64,000 nt of DNA, taken from NCBI GenBank assembly GCA_964515055.1, contig CAZEUG010000007.1:1-64000 (forward strand). Direction: 5' to 3'. The position numbers and the translations under genes are program-made. The notes below the pieces were generated by a model that searched no databases, had not been told where the DNA came from, and was given only the letters and a program-made list of their open reading frames with translations. The stretch is from QAMX01 sp964515055 (lineage in GTDB: Bacteria > Bacillota > Clostridia > Oscillospirales > QAMX01). Positions 26,301 to 34,201 of the stretch are shown piece by piece. Each line of letters opens with the position of its first letter. Within the stretch, counting starts at the first letter, position 1.

Positions 26301-26988
26301 CTCTGTGCTGGAAGAAGATATCGCCGTTTTCGGCGGAGCCGCGAAGCACCGGATGTTCCGGATTCAGAGCATGAGAACGGAACTGCGCAACAGCGTCCTT
26401 GTCGATCATATCCTGGAGGTCGTTGTAATCCCAGACTTCGATTTTCTGAATTTCGTGCGATGTGCGGAAACCATCAAAGAAGTTGATAAACGGAACGCGA
26501 CCTTTGATTGCAGAAAGATGCGCAACAGCGCCAAGGTCCATAATTTCCTGCGGATTGGACTCAGCAAGCATTGCATAACCTGTCTGGCGGCACGCATAGA
26601 CGTCAGAGTGATCACCAAAAATGTTCAACGCATGAGACGCAACACAACGTGCGGAAACGTGGATGACATTCGGAAGCAGTTCCCCGGCGATTTTGTACAT
26701 ATTCGGGATCATCAGCAGAAGCCCCTGAGAGGCTGTATAAGTGGTAGTCAGGGCACCGGCTGCCAGGCTGCCGTGTACGGCACCAGCAGCACCTGCTTCA
26801 GACTGCATCTCGATGACCTTGACTTTTTCACCGAAAATGTTCTTCAGCCCACCGGCAGACCAAGTGTCGGTCATTTCGGCCATGGGGCTGGACGGCGTAA
26901 TCGGATAGATCGCAGCAACCTCTGTAAACGCATAACTGACGTGCGCAGCAGCGGTATTGCCATCCATCGATAACTTTTTTCTGGCCAT
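23374..26988 (-). CDS. nifJ: Pyruvate:ferredoxin (flavodoxin) oxidoreductase
   Basis: Single-chain enzyme of 1204 residues that oxidises pyruvate to acetyl-CoA and CO2 while reducing ferredoxin or flavodoxin, central to clostridial fermentation. Domain I starts MDGNTAAAHVSYAFTEVAAI. An internal 2x[4Fe-4S] ferredoxin domain (near 690-760) has CIQCNQCSYVCPHA and CMGCGLCVNVCPA. The C-terminal TPP domain begins with SGSCAGCAETSYARL and contains GGDGWAYDIGFGGLDHVIAS and EVYSNTGGQ. AGGAGG precedes ATG 26988. It is monocistronic. Codon use is strongly restricted: Leu TTA/CTA and Ser TCA are absent from almost the whole gene, as expected for very high expression. Confidence 0.98.
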   Translation of the reverse strand: MARKKLSMDGNTAAAHVSYAFTEVAAIYPITPSSPMAEMTDTWSAGGLKNIFGEKVKVIEMQSEAGAAGAVHGSLAAGALTTTYTASQGLLLMIPNMYKIAGELLPNVIHVSARCVASHALNIFGDHSDVYACRQTGYAMLAESNPQEIMDLGAVAHLSAIKGRVPFINFFDGFRTSHEIQKIEVWDYNDLQDMIDKDAVAQFRSHALNPEHPVLRGSAENGDIFFQHREACNKYYDALPAIVEDYMAQVNAKLGTDYQLFNYYGAPDADRVIIAMGSICDVAEEVIDYMCAAGEKVGLIKVRLYRPFSAEKLIAAIPSTAKKIAVLDRTKEPGSLGEPLYLDVVTALATHGINDIKVVGGRYGLGSKDTPPSSVFAVYENLKAAEPKNRFTLGIVDDVTGLSLEEKPAPDTAPKGTISCKFWGLGGDGTVGANKNSIKIIGDHTDKFIQAYFQYDSKKTGGITISHLRFGDQPIKSPYYITKADFVACHVPSYMLKGYRIVDEIKPGGTFLLNCQWNMEELEKHLPANVKRYIAQNDIKFYTINAIDKAREIGMGKRTNTTLQSAFFALADIMPIDEAIEYMKYMAKKSYLKKGEAIVEMNYKAIDAGRDAIVKIDVPESWKTAEDNTAPINVKGDRPELVKFVKDIVIPVSKMDGDSLPVSAFEDYVDGTFPQGAAAYEKRGVAVDVPEWLPENCIQCNQCSYVCPHATLRPYALNADEVAAAPEGMKMKKMTGKGCENYQFAIAISPLDCMGCGLCVNVCPAKTKALKMVPQESQAAEQASFDYAVAKVSKKDLPFAEQTIKGSQFNQPLLEFSGSCAGCAETSYARLITQLFGERMYISNATGCSSIWGGSAPATPYTVNRDSKKGPAWANSLFEDNAEHGLGMYLGQKTLREKLKGKTEALLAVEYAAADLKAAAQAWLDTYNDGKANTAATEAYIAALEDAIDLSGTPYEAEWLANGKICKCDACTLAREILAEKDYLAKKSIWIFGGDGWAYDIGFGGLDHVIASGEDVNIMVFDTEVYSNTGGQASKASQIGQVAQFAAAGKAIGKKDLAAIAMSYGYVYVAQIAMGADMNQTIKAIAEAEAYPGPSIIIGYAPCEMHSIKGGMTNCQSEMKRAVEAGYWQLFRFNPSLKKEGKNPFSLDSKEPTADYIDFIKGEARYSRLMQQSPERATELFEKAANNAKKKYDLLKKKVEFYEE

Positions 26989-27105
26989 TGTGTGTATTCC
27001 TCCTGTTTGTAAGATACCATACAGATTACCGGAAAAACCCGGAAGCGCAACAGTACGCCGGGGTCAGTCTGTTTACGAACCCGGTATGCTGATACGCTTT
27101 CCTAT

Positions 27106-27137
27106 ATTATACATTTTTTTCGGCCGTTTGTAAACGG
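27106..27137 (-). promoter_or_regulatory. nifJ promoter with overlapping palindrome
   Basis: On the minus strand, TTTACA (27129-27134) and TATAAT (27106-27111) are 17 nt apart. The palindrome CCGTTT-GT-AAACGG (27124-27137) covers the -35, an ideal place for a repressor; the binding factor is unknown. Confidence 0.75.
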
Positions 27138-27178
27138 GGTACATGAAATAAATCATGGATTTTCAGGGAAAAATGTGG

Positions 27179-27184
27179 TATAAT
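27179..27184 (+). promoter_or_regulatory. Predicted -10 element of apgM
   Basis: TATAAT is preceded by TGG (extended -10). The -35 at 17 nt (TGGATT) is poor. It is divergent from the nifJ promoter. Confidence 0.5.
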
Positions 27185-27282
27185 GATCTGGCAGGCGTGT
27201 GCGAATGCATTCCCTGCCGTTGTTGGCACCGTTGCCAAAACGTGGTAGCGCCGCAATTTGTGGTAGGAAGGAATTTTGTAAC

Positions 27283-28503
27283 ATGACGAGGTATGTAATT
27301 ATCCTGTGCGACGGCATGGCAGATCGCCCGGTCGATATCCTGAATGGCCGGACGCCGCTGGAAGCAGCGGATACACCCAATATGGATCGAATTGCAGCAC
27401 GGGGGCAAGTGGGTCGTATTCGCACCTTGTATGAAGAACTGCCAAAGGGCAGTGATGTAGCAAACCTGTCGATTCTGGGCTATGACCCGCATCGATATTA
27501 TACGGGGCGTTCCCCGATCGAAGCACTGGGGCTCGGCATTCCGCTGAATGCGGATGATACGGTGTTTCGCATGAACCTGGTGACATTGTCGGAAGATGAG
27601 CCGTTTTCTCAGAAAACCATGCTGGATCACAGTTCCGATAAAATCACAACAGAAGAAGCGACCGAACTGGTGGAAGCGCTGGCCGATCAGCTGGGTACAG
27701 AAGTGGAACGGTTTTATACCGGGGTCAGCTACCGGCACATTTTCGTTCTGAGCCACACGGCTTTTGACGGTACCCTGACGCCGCCGCACGATATTCTCGG
27801 CCAGACCATTGCATCCTATCTGCCCGCCGGTGGTCGGAGTGAGGCTCTCATCCATATGATGGAACGGAGCTATGAAATTCTGTCTGCACATCCGGTGAAC
27901 CGTTCGCGTGTGGCACGGGGACTTCGGCCTGCGAATTGTCTGTGGCTGTGGGGAGACGGAAAAAAACCGGCCTATGAATCCTTTCAAGCAAAAACAGGCA
28001 TCGAACGCGCCAGAATGATCACGGCGGTTCCGTTGCTGGAGGGGTTGGCTGTCGGGATGGGCTTGGAGCATCCGAAAATTCCGGGCGCAACCGGTGAATA
28101 CGATACCAACTATGCCGGAAAGGCCGCCTCTGCAATTGAAGCGCTCCAAAACGGCTATTCGTTTGTCTTTATCCATATTGAAGCGCCGGACGAATGCGGG
28201 CACGATGGCGATGCTCTGCTGAAGCAAAAATCCATTGAACAGATTGACCGCCACATTGTCGGCCCGGTGTATGATGCTTTGGAGTCTCTTGGCGAACCCT
28301 ATCGCCTTCTGATTACACCGGATCATGCAACGCCTGTGTCTGTCCGGACGCACACCTCGGAAATGATTCCGTTTTTGCTCTGTGACAGCCGAAAGCATAC
28401 AAAGGGTGCCTGCTTTACGGAAAAGAGCGCGCAGACAGCGGAGCTGGTGATTGAGGATGGGTATACCCTGCTGGGACGGCTGATGCAGGAATCGGCTGAA
28501 TAA
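27283..28503 (+). CDS. apgM: Cofactor-independent phosphoglycerate mutase, archaeal ApgM family (or alternative homoserine kinase)
   Basis: A 406-residue alkaline-phosphatase-superfamily enzyme of the ApgM/COG3635 type. The metal-binding start is YVIILCDGMADRPVD, and the phosphorylated serine is in KGSDVANLSILGYDP (near 65). Further metal ligands are in IEAPDECGHDGD and ITPDHATPV, near 315-345. The family interconverts 2- and 3-phosphoglycerate. Some bacterial members act instead as a non-orthologous homoserine kinase, and the aspartate-pathway genes in this window make that possible; sequence alone does not decide. The open frame begins at 27199, but AGGAAGGA places the start at ATG 27283. 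Confidence 0.88.
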   Translation: MTRYVIILCDGMADRPVDILNGRTPLEAADTPNMDRIAARGQVGRIRTLYEELPKGSDVANLSILGYDPHRYYTGRSPIEALGLGIPLNADDTVFRMNLVTLSEDEPFSQKTMLDHSSDKITTEEATELVEALADQLGTEVERFYTGVSYRHIFVLSHTAFDGTLTPPHDILGQTIASYLPAGGRSEALIHMMERSYEILSAHPVNRSRVARGLRPANCLWLWGDGKKPAYESFQAKTGIERARMITAVPLLEGLAVGMGLEHPKIPGATGEYDTNYAGKAASAIEALQNGYSFVFIHIEAPDECGHDGDALLKQKSIEQIDRHIVGPVYDALESLGEPYRLLITPDHATPVSVRTHTSEMIPFLLCDSRKHTKGACFTEKSAQTAELVIEDGYTLLGRLMQESAE

Positions 28504-28517
28504 ATTCACTTTTTTTC

Positions 28518-28549
28518 AGAACAGGCATGATTTGCGTCATGCCTGTTCT
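28518..28549 (+). terminator. Hairpin after apgM
   Basis: A 13-bp perfect stem joins 28518-28530 and 28537-28549, 14 nt after the apgM stop. No U-run follows, so terminator activity is probable but not certain. Confidence 0.6.
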
Positions 28550-28628
28550 GTCGTATGAAAAGAAAGCCATGTGGCGGACGTTGACTCTGTTTGGTGCAAA
28601 AAAACGATACTTTGATGCACGGAGACTC

Positions 28629-28657
28629 TTTACAGGCATGAAGGCTTGTGTTATAAT
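28629..28657 (+). promoter_or_regulatory. Promoter of the symporter-paaK-iorAB operon
   Basis: TTTACA (28629-28634) and TATAAT (28652-28657) are 17 nt apart. It gives a leader of about 225 nt before the ATG at 28890. Confidence 0.8.
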
Positions 28658-28663
28658 ATATGT

Positions 28664-28889
28664 GTAGGATTTTCAGTATGGCAGCATGGATTTGAGCGGA
28701 TGTGACTCGTCTCGAATCCGAAAGCAGCAACAACTCTCAGAACGGAAGGATGGTTTGAATGATGCACATTTCTGATCATTTCGGTTTGCGGTTGATCCAA
28801 TGACGAGGCAGATGATTTCGGCCTCTTTCGAGGATATTCCCGCACCGTTTTTTTATAAACGGTTATTACAAACCGAAGGATGATACGAT
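28664..28889 (+). other. Long structured 5' leader of the symporter operon
   Basis: No gene was seen. A 9-bp stem (GGATTTGAG with CTCGAATCC) encloses a 14-nt loop near 28690-28721. A 7-bp stem ACCGTTT/AAACGGT lies at 28844-28863, just before the ribosome site. The segment CTCTCAGAACGGAAGGA looks a little like the 3' half of a glycine aptamer, but the matching GGAGAG is missing. No known riboswitch can be claimed. Confidence 0.45.
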
Positions 28890-30392
28890 ATGCTGATTAA
28901 AATTAGTCTGTTGATTCTCTTTTGCATAGTCATGATTGCGATTGGTCTTGCAACGCGTCGACGCTCTCAGGGTGTTGACGATTTCGTGCTGGGCGGACGT
29001 TCTGTTGGTCCGTGGCTGACGGCGTTTGCCTATGGGACAAGTTATTTTTCGGCCGTGGTTTTCATTGGTTATGCCGGACAGTTTGGCTGGAAATATGGGC
29101 TGTCCTCCACCTGGATCGGCATCGGCAACGCTTTGATCGGTTCTCTACTGGCCTGGGTTGTCCTTGGGCGGAGAACACGACTCATGTCCAAGCACCTGTC
29201 AGCCTCCACAATGCCTGAGTTTTTCGGAAAACGGTATGATAGCCGCGGCCTGAAAATCGCGAGCTCGGCCATTATCTTCATTTTCATGATTCCCTATACC
29301 GCCTCTGTCTATACGGGTCTTTCCCGCCTCTTCTCCATGGCCTTTCATATCGACTACATCTACTGTATGCTGATGATGGCTGTTCTGACAGCTGTTTATG
29401 TCATCCTGGGCGGATATGTGGCGACCGCCCTGAACGATTTCATTCAGGGCATCATCATGCTGGTTGGCATTGTCGCAGTCATTGTCTCGGTTCTTTCCGG
29501 GCATGGCGGCTTTTCCAGTGCCGTTCAGTCGCTGTCTGAAGTGACGGCCGACGGCGGTGGCTTTACATCTTTGTTTGGCCCAGCTCCGCTTTCCCTGCTG
29601 GGCGTCGTGATTCTGACGTCGCTCGGCACCTGGGGACTTCCGCAAATGGTTCACAAGTTTTATTCGATCAAATCCGATGCGGCCATTCGAAAAGGCACGA
29701 TTATTTCAACGATATTTGCCATGGTTGTCGCAGGTGGTTCGTATTTTCTGGGTGGCTTCGGCAGATTGTATGCTGACTGCGAAGGTGTGATTGTAGACGG
29801 TGTGGTAAAGTACGACAGCATTGTGCCGACGATGCTCTCTGGACTATCTGACATCATGATCGGGATTGTCGTGGTTCTGGTTCTGAGCGCTTCCATGTCC
29901 ACGCTTTCCAGTCTGGTTCTGACCTCCAGCTCGTCGCTGACGATTGACCTCATTGACGGAACCCTTGTTAAGAATATGTCGGAGCGCATAAAAGTTCGCT
30001 GCATCCGAATTCTGATCGCGGTTTTTGTTCTGATTTCTGTCCTGATTGCTCTGGATCCGCCGACTTTTATTGCACAGCTCATGGGCATTTCCTGGGGCGC
30101 CCTCGCCGGTTCATTCCTGGCGCCGTTCCTTTATGGTCTCTTTTCTAAAAAAGTGACGCGTGCAGCGGTCTGGTCTTCCTTCATTACAGGAGTTGGCCTG
30201 ACGGTTTCCGCGCTGCTGGTGAACTTCTGCGGTCTGGCCTCCTCTGCGTTCATGCAGTTTATCTGTAATCCGATCAACGCCGGTGCCATTGCCATGCTCG
30301 TCGGCCTGATTGTGGTTCCGCTGGTCAGTTTGTGGACACCCAAACTGTCGGAAGACACTGTTGCATTTTGTTTTAACGCTTATCAGAAGTAA
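28890..30392 (+). CDS. Sodium:solute symporter family (SSS) transporter
   Basis: A 500-residue integral membrane protein of the SSS family, with about 13 predicted helices. Typical features are the N-terminal helix followed by GVDDFVLGGRSVGPWLTAFAYGTSYFSAVVFIGYAG, then LVLTSSSSLTIDL near 350. It imports an organic substrate with Na+. Heading the paaK-iorAB operon suggests an aromatic acid, aromatic amino acid or other carboxylate as substrate, but that is inference. Start ATG 28890 follows AAGGATGA. The gap to paaK is 62 nt, without a terminator. Confidence 0.92.
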   Translation: MLIKISLLILFCIVMIAIGLATRRRSQGVDDFVLGGRSVGPWLTAFAYGTSYFSAVVFIGYAGQFGWKYGLSSTWIGIGNALIGSLLAWVVLGRRTRLMSKHLSASTMPEFFGKRYDSRGLKIASSAIIFIFMIPYTASVYTGLSRLFSMAFHIDYIYCMLMMAVLTAVYVILGGYVATALNDFIQGIIMLVGIVAVIVSVLSGHGGFSSAVQSLSEVTADGGGFTSLFGPAPLSLLGVVILTSLGTWGLPQMVHKFYSIKSDAAIRKGTIISTIFAMVVAGGSYFLGGFGRLYADCEGVIVDGVVKYDSIVPTMLSGLSDIMIGIVVVLVLSASMSTLSSLVLTSSSSLTIDLIDGTLVKNMSERIKVRCIRILIAVFVLISVLIALDPPTFIAQLMGISWGALAGSFLAPFLYGLFSKKVTRAAVWSSFITGVGLTVSALLVNFCGLASSAFMQFICNPINAGAIAMLVGLIVVPLVSLWTPKLSEDTVAFCFNAYQK

Positions 30393-30454
30393 TTTCTACG
30401 TTCAGAAAAACAATCAAATGACCGGAACACCCGGCCGGAAAGGAACGGACAATT

Positions 30455-31768
30455 ATGCAGAAAATGTTTCAACCTCAGATAGAGACGATGAAACGTGAAG
30501 AGCTTCAAGAACTTCAATTGGCAAAGCTGAAAAAACAGGTGGCGCACGCCTATAACGATGTACCGCATTATAAAAAGCTGCTGGATGAGCGCGGTGTTCG
30601 TCCGGAGCATATTCGCACGTTGAAGGATGTTTCCCTGCTCCCACTGACGACCAAGGAGGATTTACGTCAGACCTATCCTTTTGGAATGTTCGGCGTACCC
30701 AAGAAGGAAGTCGTCCGGATTCATGCATCTTCCGGCACAACGGGGAAACCGACCGTTGTCGGCTTTACCAAATCGGATCTGGATGTCTGGAGCGACTGCG
30801 TAGCGCGTCTCTGTACGGCTGTGGGTGTGACGGATGAAGATGTTGCGCAGATTTCGTTTGGATATGGTCTGTTCACAGGCGCATTGGGTCTGCATATGGG
30901 GCTGGAAAAGCTGGGCGTGTCGGTGATTCCGATTTCAAGCGGCAATACAGACAAGCAGCTGATGCTGATGGAGGATTTCGGGACAACGGTATTGATCGCA
31001 ACGCCGTCCTATGCCCTGTATCTGGGTGAGATGATTCGTGAACGCGGCTTGGCAGATAAGATGAAGCTGCGAATTGGCCTGTTGGGCAGCGAAGGGTGTA
31101 CGCCGGAGATGCGTGCCCAGATTGAGAAAAACATGAACCTGTTTGCCACGGACAATTATGGACTCAGTGAGTGCGGCGGTCCGGGGATGAGCGGTGAATG
31201 CTATCTGAGAAATGGCCTCCACATCGCGGAAGACCATTTCCTTTGTGAGATTATTGATTCCAACACCTTAGAGCCCAAAGCAGAGGGTGAACAGGGCGAG
31301 CTGGTTGTGACGTGTCTGTCCAAGCAGTGTCTCCCGGTTTTGCGGTATCGCACCAAGGACATTACCTCTATCGACTATTCACCGTGTCCGTGTGGCCGCA
31401 CCTTTGCCAGAATGGCCAAGGTCACCGATCGAGCCGATGATATGCTGATCATCAAGGGCGTCAACGTATTCCCCTCCCAGATTGAAAGTGTTTTGATTGG
31501 CATGGAAGGAATCGGGCCGCATTATCAGCTGGTGCTTCGCCGCAAAAACTTCATGGACAATCTGGAAGTGAAGGTCGAGCTGATTGATTCGTCCTTATTG
31601 GAGCGTTTCGCGGAGCTGGAAGGGCTGCAAAAGCGCATCCATGATCGCCTGAAATCGGTTCTCGGTCTGGAATGCCGCGTTTCTCTGGTTGAACCGGGTA
31701 CGCTGGAAAGATTCCAGGGAAAAGCAAAACGAGTTTTGGATCTCAGAAAAGAATCTGGAGAACAATAA
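30455..31768 (+). CDS. paaK: Phenylacetate-CoA ligase (first copy)
   Basis: AMP-forming aryl-CoA ligase of 437 residues that links phenylacetate or a related aryl acid to CoA. The ATP/AMP-binding signature is IHASSGTTGKPTVVG (near 90). The adenylation motif is DNYGLSECGGPGMSGEC (near 235). VLRYRTKDITSI and the C-terminal hinge ADDMLIIKGVNVFPSQIE are also present. Start ATG 30455 follows AAAGGAACGG. It directly precedes iorAB, and a second, distinct copy lies after iorB. Running in reverse it could conserve energy from aryl-acetyl-CoA; the direction cannot be read from sequence. Confidence 0.94.
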   Translation: MQKMFQPQIETMKREELQELQLAKLKKQVAHAYNDVPHYKKLLDERGVRPEHIRTLKDVSLLPLTTKEDLRQTYPFGMFGVPKKEVVRIHASSGTTGKPTVVGFTKSDLDVWSDCVARLCTAVGVTDEDVAQISFGYGLFTGALGLHMGLEKLGVSVIPISSGNTDKQLMLMEDFGTTVLIATPSYALYLGEMIRERGLADKMKLRIGLLGSEGCTPEMRAQIEKNMNLFATDNYGLSECGGPGMSGECYLRNGLHIAEDHFLCEIIDSNTLEPKAEGEQGELVVTCLSKQCLPVLRYRTKDITSIDYSPCPCGRTFARMAKVTDRADDMLIIKGVNVFPSQIESVLIGMEGIGPHYQLVLRRKNFMDNLEVKVELIDSSLLERFAELEGLQKRIHDRLKSVLGLECRVSLVEPGTLERFQGKAKRVLDLRKESGEQ

Positions 31769-31796
31769 AATTACCCGGAAAGGTACGGTAAACCAA

Positions 31797-33560
31797 ATGA
31801 ATTTATCCGAAAAAAAGCTGTTGCTGGGAAATGCCGCAGTTGCTCGCGGACTTTATGAATCCGGCTGTGGGTTTGTTTCGAGTTATCCGGGCACACCAAG
31901 CACGGAAATCTCGGAAGAAGCTGCCAAATATGATGAGATTTATGCAGAGTGGGCACCGAACGAAAAGGTCGCATTGGAGGCTGCTTTCGGCGCTTCGCTG
32001 GCCGGTGTCAGAAGCTTTGCGGCGATGAAGCATGTCGGCATGAACGTGGCAGCGGATCCCCTTTTTACGATGGCCTATACCGGTGTCAATGCCGGCTTGA
32101 TCGTTGCGGTCGCCGATGATATGGGGATGCATTCCTCACAGAACGAACAGGACAGCCGCCATTACGCCGCCTCGGCCAAGGTGCCCATGCTGGAGCCGGC
32201 AGACTCGTCGGAATGCCTGGCATATGTCCGCGCCGCTTATGAAATCAGCGAGCAGTTTGATACACCGGTCATGCTGAGACTCTCCACGCGGATTGCACAT
32301 TCGCGCTCGCTCGTCGAAACACATCCCCGCGAAGAACAGCAGCGCCGTCCATACGCAAAGAATCCGCAGAAGTATGTCATGATGCCCGCCAACGCAAGAG
32401 GCCGCCATGTCTTCGTTGAAGAGCGCATGGACGCTTTGGCGAAGATGGCGGAATCCTCTCCGCTGAACCAGGTAATCCCCGGCTCAACGAAAATCGGCGT
32501 CATTGCATCCGGCATCGCCTTCTGCTATGCACGGGAAGCCTTCGGCGACAATGCCTCCTACCTCAAGTTGGGCATGATTCATCCTATGCCGGAAAAAATG
32601 ATTCGTGATTTTGCAGCTTCGGTCGATCGCCTGATCGTCATTGAAGAGCTGGACGACGTTTTCGAGACACAGATTCGCAAGCTGGGCATTACCTGTGAAG
32701 GGAAAGCGCTGTTCTCGAAAATCGGCGAATACAGCGCCGAAGCAATTCGAAAGGCTGTATATGGCGAACAGACAGAAGGATATCATTTGGAAAGTGCCGT
32801 GCCTGGCCGTCCGCCGGTTCTATGCCCCGGATGCCCGCACCGCGGTGTGTTTTATGTCCTTTCCAAGCTGAAGGTCATGGTGTCGGGCGACATCGGCTGC
32901 TATACGCTGGGTGCTCTGCCGCCGCTGGCCGCGTTGGACACAACGCTTTGCATGGGTGCTTCGATCTCTGGCCTGCATGGTTTTGTCAAAGCGTCTGGCG
33001 AACAGGCTGCGAAGAACAGTGTGGCCGTGATTGGCGACTCTACCTTCATTCATTCCGGCATTACTGGACTGATCAATATCGTCTACAATCAGAGCAATGC
33101 AACGGTTATGATTCTGGACAATTCCATTACCGGAATGACGGGGCATCAGCAGAATCCGTGTACCGGTCTGACCCTGAAAAATACACCGGCCTATGCGGTT
33201 GATCTGGAAGCATTGTGTCATGCCGTGGGCGTTCAACGCGTATCGGTCGTTGATCCGTTTGATATCGAACAGCTGGAGTCGGTTGTTAAGACGGAATTGG
33301 CAGCCGATGAACCGAGCGTCATCATTGTCCGCCGTCCGTGTGCGCTCCTGAAAAAGGTACAGCACCATGAGCCGCTCCACATTGATGCAGAGCGCTGCCG
33401 TCGATGCAAGGCGTGCATGAAAATTGGTTGTCCGGCCATTTCGTTTGACGCCGAAAAGGGTGCAACCATTGATTTCTCTCTCTGCACAGGCTGCGGTCTT
33501 TGCGAAAAGCTCTGCAAATTCGGTGCGATTGAGGGCGTTGAAGAAAGGAAGGACAGATAA
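31797..33560 (+). CDS. iorA: Indolepyruvate ferredoxin oxidoreductase, alpha subunit
   Basis: IorA of 587 residues, the TPP- and iron-sulfur-containing subunit. With IorB it oxidises aryl-pyruvates (indolepyruvate, phenylpyruvate, hydroxyphenylpyruvate) to aryl-acetyl-CoA and reduced ferredoxin. The N-terminal pyrimidine-binding domain has SSYPGTPSTEISEE. The TPP region holds GDIGCYTLGALPPLAA and GDSTFIHSGITGL. The C-terminal ferredoxin motifs are CRRCKACMKIGCPA and CTGCGLCEKLCKF. The first four cysteines have the altered spacing CxxCxxCxxxxC typical of IorA. The frame opens at 31689 inside paaK, but ATG 31797 fits the family. Confidence 0.96.
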   Translation: MNLSEKKLLLGNAAVARGLYESGCGFVSSYPGTPSTEISEEAAKYDEIYAEWAPNEKVALEAAFGASLAGVRSFAAMKHVGMNVAADPLFTMAYTGVNAGLIVAVADDMGMHSSQNEQDSRHYAASAKVPMLEPADSSECLAYVRAAYEISEQFDTPVMLRLSTRIAHSRSLVETHPREEQQRRPYAKNPQKYVMMPANARGRHVFVEERMDALAKMAESSPLNQVIPGSTKIGVIASGIAFCYAREAFGDNASYLKLGMIHPMPEKMIRDFAASVDRLIVIEELDDVFETQIRKLGITCEGKALFSKIGEYSAEAIRKAVYGEQTEGYHLESAVPGRPPVLCPGCPHRGVFYVLSKLKVMVSGDIGCYTLGALPPLAALDTTLCMGASISGLHGFVKASGEQAAKNSVAVIGDSTFIHSGITGLINIVYNQSNATVMILDNSITGMTGHQQNPCTGLTLKNTPAYAVDLEALCHAVGVQRVSVVDPFDIEQLESVVKTELAADEPSVIIVRRPCALLKKVQHHEPLHIDAERCRRCKACMKIGCPAISFDAEKGATIDFSLCTGCGLCEKLCKFGAIEGVEERKDR

Positions 33561-33561
33561 G

Positions 33562-34140
33562 ATGAGCAATATTTTGATTGTTGGCGTTGGCGGACAGGGT
33601 TCCCTGCTGGCAAGTCGAATTCTGGGCGCATTTTATGTTGGCCGTGGTCTTGATGTGAAGCTGAGCGAAGTGCATGGCATGAGCCAGCGCGGCGGCAGCG
33701 TGGTGACCTATGTTCGGGCAGCACAGCGGGTAGACTCCCCGATCATCTCTGCGCATACAGCGGATATGATTCTGTCCTTTGAGGCGCTGGAAGCGGCGCG
33801 GTATTTGGACTATCTGAAACCAAACGGTACCATTGTCACCAGTACGCAGGAAATCGACCCGATGCCGGTCATTACCGGTGCTGTCAAATATCCCAAAGAT
33901 ATTCTCAAGCAGCTTTCTGATGCAGGCGTTCATGTCGTTGACGTTCATGCCCTGGATCTGGCCGTGCAGGCTGGTTCCGCAAAGACAGCCAATGTCGTCA
34001 TGATTGGTGCTGCATCCAATATTCTGGGCGGAGAAGAATCAGAATGGCTGTCCGTTTTGAGCGAATGTGTTCCGGCAAAATTCCTTGAGATGAATCAGAA
34101 AGCATTCCGGATTGGCCGAACCGTTCGTACAGCCCAATAA
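33562..34140 (+). CDS. iorB: Indolepyruvate ferredoxin oxidoreductase, beta subunit
   Basis: IorB of 192 residues, the gamma-type subunit of 2-oxoacid:ferredoxin oxidoreductases. Landmarks are ILIVGVGGQGSLLASRILG at the N-terminus and EVHGMSQRGGSVVTYVR near residue 40. It forms the complex with IorA, whose stop is one base before this start; GGAAGGA provides the ribosome site. The reading frame opens earlier, inside iorA, but that extension is not family sequence. Confidence 0.96.
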   Translation: MSNILIVGVGGQGSLLASRILGAFYVGRGLDVKLSEVHGMSQRGGSVVTYVRAAQRVDSPIISAHTADMILSFEALEAARYLDYLKPNGTIVTSTQEIDPMPVITGAVKYPKDILKQLSDAGVHVVDVHALDLAVQAGSAKTANVVMIGAASNILGGEESEWLSVLSECVPAKFLEMNQKAFRIGRTVRTAQ

Positions 34141-34201
34141 ACTGATGGTGAGGATTTACCGGATTACTGCAATCCGGTAAATAGAAGAAAGGAAGATTTT
34201 T

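Noticed and set aside
23347..26973. Open frame of about 1208 codons on the plus strand opposite nifJ
   Set aside because: It lies codon-on-codon against a clear pyruvate:ferredoxin oxidoreductase. It has no ribosome site, and its composition is what the complement of a strongly biased gene produces.
28680..28770. Glycine riboswitch before the symporter
   Set aside because: Only a short 3'-half resemblance is seen. The essential GGAGAG partner is not in the predicted transcript.
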